This document shows positions 5,794 through 12,765 of a stretch of 27,477 nt of DNA, piece after piece. This DNA comes from DATMNR01 sp963702765. GTDB lineage: Bacteria > Chloroflexota > Ktedonobacteria > Ktedonobacterales > Ktedonobacteraceae. Location: the NCBI GenBank assembly GCA_963702765.1, contig CAVPEB010000048.1:1-27477 (forward strand), given 5' to 3'. How positions within the stretch are numbered: position 1 is the stretch's first letter; each line of letters starts with the position of its first letter. The notes beneath the pieces were generated by a model. That model was not told where the DNA came from and made no database searches. It saw nothing but the letters and a program-made list of their open reading frames with translations. A program made the translations under genes and the position numbers.

Positions 5794-7050
5794 ATGTCGA
5801 ACTCTTCGGACAACTCAACACATCAAAATCAACATTATCATCCGGTCGCCCTAAAACCTTGTGGCGCAATCGTGATTATATGCTCCTTTGGAGTGGGCAA
5901 GCCCTTTCTGACATCGGAGGGTGCTATATCAGAACTGGCCTTTCCACTGCTTGTGCTTGCCGTTACACATTCTCCAGCTCAAGCAGGATTTGTTGCGGCC
6001 CTGCGCGCGCTGCCAGCCACATTTTTTAGTCTGTTCGCAGGAGTGCTTGTTGATCGCTGGGATCGCAAACGTGTTATGCTCATCTGTGATGCAGGTCGCG
6101 CTTTAAGCCTTGCTAGCATCCCTATCGCTTTCGCACTTGGATTCTTGACAATCTGGCAGTTGTACATTACCGCTTTTCTTGAAGGCACATTGATGATCGT
6201 GTTCATGCTAGCAAAGACAACTGCTATCTCCCAGGTAGTTACACCACAGCAACTCACGACTGCCGTAGCCCAGGAAGAGTTTGTTGAAGGCACCACTGCT
6301 CTCGTTGGCCCGCCTGTATCGGGTATTTTATACACGCTAGGTATGATGCTTCCGTTTATAGCGGATGCCATTTCTTACATTATCTCCATTGTGACCATGT
6401 TGTTAATTCGTACTCCATTTCAGCAAGAACGGATTTCAACCCGTCGAAAAGTATGGCCAGAGATCGCTGAAGGCGTGCTATGGGTATGGCACCAGCCTTT
6501 TATTCTCACCATGACTTTACTGATGGGAGCAGGCGCATTTGTCTTTTCTGGCAATGTGTTGATTGTTATCATCCTGGCGCAACAGCAGCATGCTTCAGCC
6601 TTTGTGATTGGTCTAATATTTGCCCTTGGCGGCATTGGTTCGATTTTAGGTTCGCTACTGGCTCCTCGTCTGGAACATCGTTTAACCGTTGGGCAATCTA
6701 TCCTTCTCTGTCGCTGGTATTTTGTGCTTAGCTGGCCCTTTTACGCACTTGCACCGTTTCCCCTGGTTCTGGGAGCGATAGAATTTGGCATCGGCTTTGT
6801 TGATCCGATTGAAGATGTGCCATACTTTAGTCATCGCCTAAAAATGATTCCCGACGATCTAAGAGGCAGGGTGTTGAGTGCCTGCCGACTTTTCCCTGGT
6901 ATGCTGCGTCCCCTTGGACTGGCTTTGACAGGCGTCCTGATTCAACGTATCGGCATTTTTCCAACCATCTGGCTATCATGGGCCTGGTTATTTGTGATTA
7001 CAGTAATTGTGACGGCGATCCCACAGGTGCGACGCGAACGTGCTCTCTAG
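5794..7050 (+). CDS. MFS transporter (drug-exporter type), N-terminal frame disturbed
   Basis: A 418-residue major facilitator protein with about 12 hydrophobic segments and the loop 2-3 signature GVLVDRWDRKRVML, typical of the MFS_3/enterobactin-exporter-like drug/H+ antiporter group. ATG 5794 is preceded by AGGAAAGGAAG. The N-terminus is odd. From about 5850 to 5919 the annotated frame gives an unlike-family sequence, while the frame one base earlier reads LWRNRDYMLLWSGQALSDIG, the classic start of this family. The family sequence returns to the annotated frame at AISELAFPLL. Two compensating one-base indels, near CCCTAAAACC and near GGAGGG, would explain this. The protein is either misassembled at TM1, a sequencing artefact, or damaged. 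A methyltransferase gene follows after 38 nt. Substrate unknown. Confidence 0.8.
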   Translation: MSNSSDNSTHQNQHYHPVALKPCGAIVIICSFGVGKPFLTSEGAISELAFPLLVLAVTHSPAQAGFVAALRALPATFFSLFAGVLVDRWDRKRVMLICDAGRALSLASIPIAFALGFLTIWQLYITAFLEGTLMIVFMLAKTTAISQVVTPQQLTTAVAQEEFVEGTTALVGPPVSGILYTLGMMLPFIADAISYIISIVTMLLIRTPFQQERISTRRKVWPEIAEGVLWVWHQPFILTMTLLMGAGAFVFSGNVLIVIILAQQQHASAFVIGLIFALGGIGSILGSLLAPRLEHRLTVGQSILLCRWYFVLSWPFYALAPFPLVLGAIEFGIGFVDPIEDVPYFSHRLKMIPDDLRGRVLSACRLFPGMLRPLGLALTGVLIQRIGIFPTIWLSWAWLFVITVIVTAIPQVRRERAL

Positions 7051-7088
7051 AGTATTTGGTTCGATTCAGTTTCGGAGGCGAATTCACA

Positions 7089-7709
7089 ATGCAATGGATA
7101 TATTGGGCTATATTAGCAGCATGCTGGGGACTGTTTTGTCTGATATGGGTAGCTGGTTGGATCTATAATTTTTTGCAAGCTCCTCCTGTTGCCAGGAGAT
7201 CGGGTTTTCAACCTATATGGATTGTTGGATTGGTACTGATTGTCGTCGTTACCATTCTGTTCTATCTTCTCCCTCCCCATTTCTGGGTATACATTACTTT
7301 TGCTCCACCCTGGTTACGAATTCTTGGTGCCGTTGTACTCATCATCTCCACTGCGTTTGCTATCTGGGCACGATTGATTCTAGGAACAATGTGGTCATTC
7401 TTAGATGATATAAAAGTTGAACACGAGCTGCGAACAAAAGGTCCTTATCACGTCACCCGACATCCGATGTACACCGGAACGTTAGGCATGCTTCTAGGCT
7501 CAATGTTCCTGAGTGGGTTGAGTAACTGGGCAGTGTACTTCTTTATCTGGCTCATTATAGATCTCATAAAAATACCTTCGGAGGAAAAACTCTTAAAGGA
7601 AACCTTTGGAGAGCAGTATATCCGGTATCAGCGACGGGTGCCACAACTGATCCCCGGATTGAAGTTACTAAAAAGACATCATGCACGAGATCAAGTAGGA
7701 TCTCTTTAG
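7089..7709 (+). CDS. Integral membrane methyltransferase, ICMT/PEMT family
   Basis: A 206-residue protein with about five hydrophobic segments. The family signature sits at the C-terminal half: KGPYHVTRHPMYTG, which forms part of the SAM-binding site, then the EEKLLKETFGEQYIRYQRRV region. Isoprenylcysteine carboxyl methyltransferase-like and phospholipid methyltransferase proteins share this fold. Bacterial members act on lipids or small molecules and the substrate cannot be told here. ATG 7089 is chosen because GGAGG lies at 7074-7078; the frame extends upstream into the exporter gene without a better start. It lies 38 nt downstream of the exporter, so the two are probably co-transcribed. 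Confidence 0.85.
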   Translation: MQWIYWAILAACWGLFCLIWVAGWIYNFLQAPPVARRSGFQPIWIVGLVLIVVVTILFYLLPPHFWVYITFAPPWLRILGAVVLIISTAFAIWARLILGTMWSFLDDIKVEHELRTKGPYHVTRHPMYTGTLGMLLGSMFLSGLSNWAVYFFIWLIIDLIKIPSEEKLLKETFGEQYIRYQRRVPQLIPGLKLLKRHHARDQVGSL

Positions 7710-7820
7710 AGCAAAATCATTGCTCGCTATCAAAGTTGACTATTTAACTTGCAACGAACGTCCATGCCATGTTAGACTTGTCAAAGAACAAATATTCAAG
7801 TAAATAATAAGGAGTTGAAA

Positions 7821-8363
7821 ATGGCTGTTGCAGCACCCAAAACAACCGAACTCTATTGGAGTAGTGTTTCTTGCCCGCAAGGGTTGATTATAGTGATGGC
7901 CACAGAACGTGGAGTGTGTTGGACAGGGACTCCAGGTAGCCCGATCGATCAGGGATTTGCATGGCTCAACCGCAAAATGCAGTTTGATCAAGTCATTGAA
8001 GGAGAAGAGATTGCTCCTTTGCAGCAGGCAATGGATGAGTTAAGACGCTATTTAGCAGGCGAACGCGTCCAATTTGCCTGCCCGTTGGATTTACATGGGA
8101 CTGCATTTCAGATTCAGGTCTGGGAGGAATTGTATCGAATTCCTTACGGTGAGACTCGTACATATGCTGAGATTGCGCGTTCAATTGGTCGTCCGGCAGC
8201 TGTTCGGGCTGTGGGAGCGGCTAATGGCGCAAATCCGGTAGCGATCATTGTGCCTTGCCACCGAGTGATAGGCAGCAATGGTGCCTTAACTGGTTATGGT
8301 GGAGGATTGCCTACCAAAGCATGGCTTCTTGCCCTGGAAGGAATTAAGAACAAAAGCTGGTAA
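7821..8363 (+). CDS. ogt: Methylated-DNA--protein-cysteine methyltransferase
   Basis: A 180-residue suicide DNA-repair protein that transfers the alkyl group from O6-alkylguanine to its own cysteine. The active-site motif VPCHRVIG is present (Cys146). The DNA-binding helix-turn-helix region PYGETRTYAEIARSIGRP and the preceding FQIQVWEEL are standard. The N-terminal domain is the short Ogt/MGMT type; there is no Ada zinc domain. ATG 7821 is preferred over TTG 7815 because AAGGAG lies 6 nt before it. The 111-nt gap from the methyltransferase gene allows separate transcription. The symbol is by family; ogt and mgt are used interchangeably. Confidence 0.93.
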   Translation: MAVAAPKTTELYWSSVSCPQGLIIVMATERGVCWTGTPGSPIDQGFAWLNRKMQFDQVIEGEEIAPLQQAMDELRRYLAGERVQFACPLDLHGTAFQIQVWEELYRIPYGETRTYAEIARSIGRPAAVRAVGAANGANPVAIIVPCHRVIGSNGALTGYGGGLPTKAWLLALEGIKNKSW

Positions 8364-8432
8364 ATGCTATACGTAATGCCCCTCTAAATTGAGCCCATTT
8401 ATCATCTGGTCTATGTGTAATCCTGTTCCATT

Positions 8433-8462
8433 TGTCATCCTGAGGGTTAGCGAAGCATCTGG
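8433..8462. repeat. REP-like repeat, second copy of the GTCATCCTGA family
   Basis: TGTCATCCTGAGGGTTAGCG followed by AAGCATCTGG, clearly related to 4630-4659. It abuts a small hairpin, GGTTATT (8461-8467) and AATAACC (8474-8480), that overlaps the 3' end of the minus-strand membrane-protein gene and lies between convergent genes. Confidence 0.55.
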
Positions 8463-8819
8463 TTATTTGCTTGAATAACCGCCGGAACTTATGATAAAAA
8501 TTTTTATCAAACCTCTGATTACAATAGCGATGATGACTGCCTCAATAATCACCATCGTAATCCATATCCAGGTAAGCGGGGTATGCGCAACATTGGCAGC
8601 AGCAGTTGAACTCAGCGAATTAAAAAATAGCGGTGTTAAGATAATCAACGGGAATGAGAGCAAGATTAAGCAGCAGACTATCACAAATGCAGGTAGTATG
8701 ATTCGCCATAAACCGTTGTCGCGTAAGTTCTCGGTTTTTGCTGTGCCATATGCTTCCCTATGTTCGCTGGCAGGTTTTTCTAACGCTACATTCTGACCTG
8801 ATGCCATGTTATCCATCAT
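8463..8819 (-). CDS. Hypothetical two-TM membrane protein
   Basis: A 118-residue protein with a polar N-terminus of about 35 residues, then two hydrophobic segments at roughly 38-63 (IILPAFVIVCCLILLSFPLI) and 84-110, and a short polar tail SSGGYSSK. No family is recognised. The start is well supported by AGGAG a few nt before the ATG at 8819, and an extended -10 promoter lies further upstream. A 101-codon frame on the opposite strand is treated as a shadow because it lacks both signals. The gene is convergent with the alkyltransferase gene and divergent from the DUF3592-like gene. Confidence 0.7.
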   Translation of the reverse strand: MMDNMASGQNVALEKPASEHREAYGTAKTENLRDNGLWRIILPAFVIVCCLILLSFPLIILTPLFFNSLSSTAAANVAHTPLTWIWITMVIIEAVIIAIVIRGLIKIFIISSGGYSSK

Positions 8820-8877
8820 AGTTCTCCTGAAGTAGTTAGCCTTGAATGCTCACTACAAGCATCCTGCTGTTGTCTTA

Positions 8878-8908
8878 AGTATACCACAGGAAACAATATC
8901 AATTTCAA
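8878..8908 (-). promoter_or_regulatory. Promoter for the two-TM membrane protein gene
   Basis: Reading the minus strand, TTGAAA (8908-8903), a 19-bp spacer and TATACT (8883-8878) with an upstream TGG make an extended -10. It is about 60 nt upstream of the start codon. Confidence 0.5.
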
Positions 8909-8957
8909 AAAGGTATGTATAAAAAACCAATGGTCGTCCGAAAAAATACTGCTCATT

Positions 8958-8998
8958 TTGAGCGCTATTTGAGCGCTATATTCATTCTATAATATAAT
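8958..8998 (+). promoter_or_regulatory. Promoter with tandem 11-bp operator-like repeats
   Basis: TTGAGCGCTAT occurs twice back to back (8958-8968 and 8969-8979). The second copy supplies a -35-like TTGAGC (8969-8974), followed after 18 bp by a perfect TATAAT (8993-8998). Each repeat holds the palindrome AGCGCT, one helical turn apart, which suits a protein binding twice on one DNA face. It drives the gene at 9123. The 303-bp intergenic region around it (8820-9122) otherwise holds only the divergent promoter. Confidence 0.55.
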
Positions 8999-9122
8999 TT
9001 AGTTTATATGTATATGGAAAAATAGAAACAAACTGGTAGCTGTTGCAATTTGTGGCTCTTTAGACTATGCTCAGTGAGATGTTGAACGTATGTGGATATG
9101 AGAATTGAGAACATAGCACACG

Positions 9123-9986
9123 GTGAGTAAGGATAAAAGAGCAGTTCCACTTAATGATAATGGCCAGGAACATGGTGCAACCAATCAAAAGTGGCATTGG
9201 CGACCAGGTATGCGGCCACGCATAGCGTTTACGGTGGGAGTCTTGTTTAGTGCCGTAGGCCTTTTATTCGTTGTTATTGGAGTTGTATCGTTCATTGCTG
9301 GTATACAAGATAGTCACTCGGCTCCCATACAAGTACCAGGTGTAGTAACAGGCTACACCACAAATTTATTTGACAATCTTCCACATGTCATTATACGCGT
9401 GAAAAAAGCAAACGCATCAACCACTATTGCTCCCGCGGTTAGCCATGCAACCGCTCAATCTCTCCACATCGGAGATACGGTCATTGTGGATTACTCTCAT
9501 CGCCTGAATGTACCATATGCGTTGGAAATCGGAGGGCAACAGTATTTACTGCCAGGTACGAGTTCAGCCGGTAATCCTTTCGGATCCATAGCTCTCGTTA
9601 TACTAGGCCTCATCATATTTCCATATCCTGCCTTCCTTGCTACCTGGGGATGGCGCGATCTGCAAACACAACATGTAGACATAATGACAGCCCGAATTGT
9701 GGAACTACGCTCTTCAAAACAAACTCGCACACCTCAACCAGGAATAACATCCCCTATTTCCCGCCCCACATACACCGTCGCACTTGAGCCAATAAATGCC
9801 TCCTTTTTGCAAGAAGTTGTAACATTTTCTATTAAGGAGGAGATGTATCGTACACTTCGCCCGAAAACGTTTGTACAGATCAGCTATTCTCCAAATCTAC
9901 ACTACGTCTATGCTGTGAAACAGGTCAATGAAGTCCGTAAAATAAGGTTACTCAACAAATCTTCATCATCCATCGCAAAATCATAA
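9123..9986 (+). CDS. DUF3592-like membrane protein
   Basis: A 287-residue protein with a polar N-terminus, TM1 at about 33-60, an extracytoplasmic beta-rich segment (about 65-145), TM2 at about 155-177, and a C-terminal soluble domain with repeated beta-like stretches. The TM-beta domain-TM layout and the pattern PGVVTGY...IGDTVIVDYSH resemble DUF3592 proteins, whose function is unknown. The start is GTG at 9123 and has no clear Shine-Dalgarno, so an internal start is possible. The upstream promoter with tandem repeats suggests regulated expression. It is transcribed in the same direction as the secreted protein gene 200 bp downstream, but that gene has its own promoter-like region. Confidence 0.6.
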   Translation: MSKDKRAVPLNDNGQEHGATNQKWHWRPGMRPRIAFTVGVLFSAVGLLFVVIGVVSFIAGIQDSHSAPIQVPGVVTGYTTNLFDNLPHVIIRVKKANASTTIAPAVSHATAQSLHIGDTVIVDYSHRLNVPYALEIGGQQYLLPGTSSAGNPFGSIALVILGLIIFPYPAFLATWGWRDLQTQHVDIMTARIVELRSSKQTRTPQPGITSPISRPTYTVALEPINASFLQEVVTFSIKEEMYRTLRPKTFVQISYSPNLHYVYAVKQVNEVRKIRLLNKSSSSIAKS

Positions 9987-10012
9987 CCAACTCTGCCTTT
10001 TTTGGAAAAAGT

Positions 10013-10056
10013 GTAACCAAATCTTAACCACATCACAACCTTCTTACCCTTATAAA
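10013..10056 (+). promoter_or_regulatory. Pho-box-like 11-bp direct repeats plus -10
   Basis: GTAACCAA, TTAACCAC and ACAACCTT (10013-10020, 10024-10031, 10035-10042) are each separated by ATC, giving three AACC cores 11 bp apart. TATAAA (10051-10056) follows about 8 bp later in the place of a -10, with no -35. This is the layout of activator-dependent promoters bound by PhoB/OmpR-type regulators. A similar array precedes the gene at 22306. Confidence 0.55.
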
Positions 10057-10168
10057 GGCTCTCTCTATCTTCCATAATTCGGGTAGCTTATCGGGTCTCC
10101 ACGATACATTCGTTGGAAAGCTGACATGTCAAAAAGGTTTCTTTACTTACTGTTTCAAAGTTATTTCA

Positions 10169-10209
10169 GAAAGTGAGACCAACCTATGCATTTTTCTTCT
10201 CGCTCAAAG
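10169..10209 (+). repeat. Leader/signal segment shared with 22289-22329
   Basis: These 41 bases, covering the end of the 5' UTR and codons 1-8 (MHFSSRSK), match 22289-22329 at 37 of 41 positions by eye. Similarity does not obviously continue into the mature proteins, so the shared part is the translation-initiation and export-signal start. Confidence 0.75.
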
Positions 10210-11835
10210 ATGAGCGTCGCGATCTCACTAGCCGCCCTTGTGGTCGTTGTTACAGGCCTGATGGCGACAGGAGCATTGCGTGGTGTTACAACTAAAGCTC
10301 ACGCTGCTTCGGCTACTGCTGCTCACATGAACATAAACTGTGCTGCAGGCGCAATCACCTGTACAGAAGTATGGGATACCGCAGCAGTTTTCGGCCCTAA
10401 GAATCCCTATGTAGGACACGATGAGCCATCAACTCTTTTCTATTCAAATGCCCCTGGCTCAGGCAATCAGATGAGTTATCGACTGACTCTTCCTCAGGAC
10501 CCCTCTCCCGCAAATCCAAACACACTAGGAAAATCCTACAACTTTGAACTTCATCCTGCTTTCTGGTTTGGTATGGCAATGTGCGATACGCAATCGTTTC
10601 CAGAACTGGTCAGTGGATGTAAGCCAGACAGCGATACTAACATCGTTGATCCGGCTATCAGCCCCAAACATCCTGGAACTGCCTTTATGGAGATGCAGTT
10701 CTATCCTCCAGGTTGGGTGCCGTGGCCTGCAGGAAATAGCTGCGACGCGACGAAGTGGTGTGCAGCTCTCAACATCGATAGTCTTTCAGAAAATCCTGTT
10801 ACTGGACAAGTAAATAATGCCACATGTCTTAGTACTGTTGGAATTGAGCCTGTCAACTTCGCCTTCCTTACATTGAATGGCAAATCACAAGCTCCGGCAA
10901 ATCCAGTAGATGCGACTGCTGCAACTTATACACCGGATCCTACAAAAGACCTCTTCATGAACTCAGGGGATAAATTGACGGTCACGATGCACGACACCGC
11001 TTATGGTTTACAGATCGTCGTGAATGATCTTACTACTGGTCAGAGTGGCTCAATGACCTCCAGTAAAGGCAATGGATTCGGGCAGGTCAAATTCGACCCG
11101 ACCGGAACAACATGCACCAACATCCCTTATAACTTCCATCCAATGTACAGCACCTCGTCTGAAAAGACCCGTGTAACCTGGGCAGCTCATTCGTACAATA
11201 TCGCATTCGCTGATGAGACGGGGCATTTTGACATGTGCAGTGATGTCCATCTTGGCGTTTGTATCGGTAATGAGGGGATTAAGAATGACAATGAACCAGC
11301 AGATGCCGATGATGTTGGTTGCTTCCAATCCTCTCAATCGACTCTAGTTAAAATAAAAGGGTGCATTGGTACAAACACAGGCTTTGATGGAGTTCCCTAC
11401 CAACCGGTCTGGCCGGATGGAAATACCCAGCTTCATCCAACGCCAATTATGTTTAGCAGCCCGCTGACAGGAGCCGGTTACAATGTGAACTATAGCAGGA
11501 TGGCATTTGAGGCTGATCTACCCCGCATCGAGGTAGCCCAACCAGGTGGGAGTTCTTACGTCTGCGACCGCTCAACTGGTGATGGCTGCACGCTGATTCC
11601 AAATACGGATGATGGCCTACCTGCTGCCTTCTACCCATTCTTTAGCATCAGAAGTGTTGGTGGACAATGTGTCTGGCAAATTGGAAACCATATACCTGGA
11701 AGCAAAAATGACTTTGGTCAGAATGCACAGTATGGAACTTTGCTGAATCTTACTTATACAACAGTAGGTGGTGGTCCAACTACTCGCTATAACGATTTCC
11801 GCTTCGTTCTGTCCAAGAATCCATGTAATGCTTGA
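10186..11835 (+). CDS. Secreted Cys-rich protein of unknown function
   Basis: A 549-residue protein with a Sec signal peptide: basic MHFSSRSK, hydrophobic core about 9-31, and likely cleavage after AHA at residue 40. The mature part is acidic-to-neutral, rich in Gly, Asn, Thr, Pro and aromatic residues, with roughly 16 cysteines, suggesting a disulfide-stabilised extracellular beta-rich protein. No catalytic signature is recognised. ATG 10186 follows GAAAGTGAG in the leader. The leader and first eight codons are nearly identical to those of the gene at 22306, and both have the same type of upstream repeat, so the two are probably co-regulated. A terminator hairpin follows at 11856-11890. Confidence 0.8.
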   Translation: MHFSSRSKMSVAISLAALVVVVTGLMATGALRGVTTKAHAASATAAHMNINCAAGAITCTEVWDTAAVFGPKNPYVGHDEPSTLFYSNAPGSGNQMSYRLTLPQDPSPANPNTLGKSYNFELHPAFWFGMAMCDTQSFPELVSGCKPDSDTNIVDPAISPKHPGTAFMEMQFYPPGWVPWPAGNSCDATKWCAALNIDSLSENPVTGQVNNATCLSTVGIEPVNFAFLTLNGKSQAPANPVDATAATYTPDPTKDLFMNSGDKLTVTMHDTAYGLQIVVNDLTTGQSGSMTSSKGNGFGQVKFDPTGTTCTNIPYNFHPMYSTSSEKTRVTWAAHSYNIAFADETGHFDMCSDVHLGVCIGNEGIKNDNEPADADDVGCFQSSQSTLVKIKGCIGTNTGFDGVPYQPVWPDGNTQLHPTPIMFSSPLTGAGYNVNYSRMAFEADLPRIEVAQPGGSSYVCDRSTGDGCTLIPNTDDGLPAAFYPFFSIRSVGGQCVWQIGNHIPGSKNDFGQNAQYGTLLNLTYTTVGGGPTTRYNDFRFVLSKNPCNA

Positions 11836-11855
11836 TCTTTAGATCAGCAGATTGC

Positions 11856-11890
11856 AAAGAGGGCTGCTTCGTATTGAAGTGGCTCTCTTT
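11856..11890 (+). terminator. Intrinsic terminator after the secreted protein gene
   Basis: AAAGAGGGCTGCTTC (11856-11870) can pair, with a few G-U pairs, along its whole length with GAAGTGGCTCTCTTT (11876-11890) around GTATT, and the stem runs into T-rich sequence. Confidence 0.6.
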
Positions 11891-11917
11891 CTTTGATCTA
11901 AAGTTGGAAGATGCATC

Positions 11918-12643
11918 ATGAATGTAAATGTGCTGCTTCGTCATTCGAGAGGTATGCTTCAGCAAATTCTGGACACAGTATTTCCCGTACATTGCGCTGG
12001 TTGCCAAAAAATCGGCCAGGTGCTTTGTCCAGCTTGTATAGCTCAAATCCAACCTTTACCTTCTCCAATTTGTGATTTTTGTGGTACTCCTTTGTCTACG
12101 TATGGCGTTTGTAAAAATTGCCAGTATCATCGTCCGAAATTGAGTGGGCAGCGTGCTGTGGGTCTTTATCAAGAGCCTTTGCGAGGCTGTATTCATCAAT
12201 TGAAATATGACGGTAACGTTCGGCTTGCAGTTCCCTTAGGTCTGATGTTAGCTCAGGCTTATAAATATTATGACATGCAGGCGGATATGTTAATTCCCGT
12301 ACCTTTGCACAAAGATCGATATCAGCAGCGTGGCTATAATCACGCTTTATTATTAGCTGAAGTCTGTTCCGCACATATCGGGGTACCGATGAAGGATAAT
12401 ATTCTGGTTCGTCATAGGGCGACAGTGGCGCAAGTAGATTTACATCCAAGGGAACGTTATCAAAATGTAGCAGGTGCATTTGCCTGCTCTCCATATGCAA
12501 ATAATGTGCTGAACGGGCGAAAAATCCTTATCATTGATGATGTTTCCACAACCGGCGCCACTTTAGAGGCATGCGCAACTCCATTGTTTAAAGCGGGCGC
12601 TGAAGAGGTTTGGGGACTTGTGCTAGCACGACCATTGGTTTAG
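11918..12643 (+). CDS. comF: ComF family phosphoribosyltransferase-like protein
   Basis: A 241-residue protein in the ComF/GntX group, linked to natural DNA uptake in some bacteria. The N-terminal third has four Cys pairs in a zinc-ribbon arrangement (CAGC, CPAC, CDFC, CKNC). The C-terminal PRTase domain carries YQQRGYNHALLLA and the PRPP-binding loop ILIIDDVSTTGAT. Length and domain order match the family. ATG 11918 has a modest GGAAG upstream. No other competence gene is present in the window, so a role in transformation is only inferred from the family. It precedes ftsH, which has its own promoter. Confidence 0.9.
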   Translation: MNVNVLLRHSRGMLQQILDTVFPVHCAGCQKIGQVLCPACIAQIQPLPSPICDFCGTPLSTYGVCKNCQYHRPKLSGQRAVGLYQEPLRGCIHQLKYDGNVRLAVPLGLMLAQAYKYYDMQADMLIPVPLHKDRYQQRGYNHALLLAEVCSAHIGVPMKDNILVRHRATVAQVDLHPRERYQNVAGAFACSPYANNVLNGRKILIIDDVSTTGATLEACATPLFKAGAEEVWGLVLARPLV

Positions 12644-12677
12644 TGGAAAGCTAACATGCGAGTCGGCTAGGAGGGTA

Positions 12678-12686
12678 TGTTATAAT
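12678..12686 (+). promoter_or_regulatory. Extended -10 promoter for ftsH
   Basis: TG at 12678-12679, one base, then a perfect TATAAT at 12681-12686. No good -35 is visible, as is common with extended -10 elements. The predicted start is about 12693, some 70 nt before the ftsH ATG. Confidence 0.55.
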
Positions 12687-12765
12687 AAAGCCAAAAATGG
12701 GTCAAGCGGCAGATAGCAAATAAGATACGCTTAAATCGCTTGTGAGAAATAAGAGAGGAACTCCC

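Noticed and set aside
8491..8796. Plus-strand 101-codon frame
   Set aside because: Antisense to the two-TM protein gene, which has AGGAG and an extended -10; the plus frame has neither.
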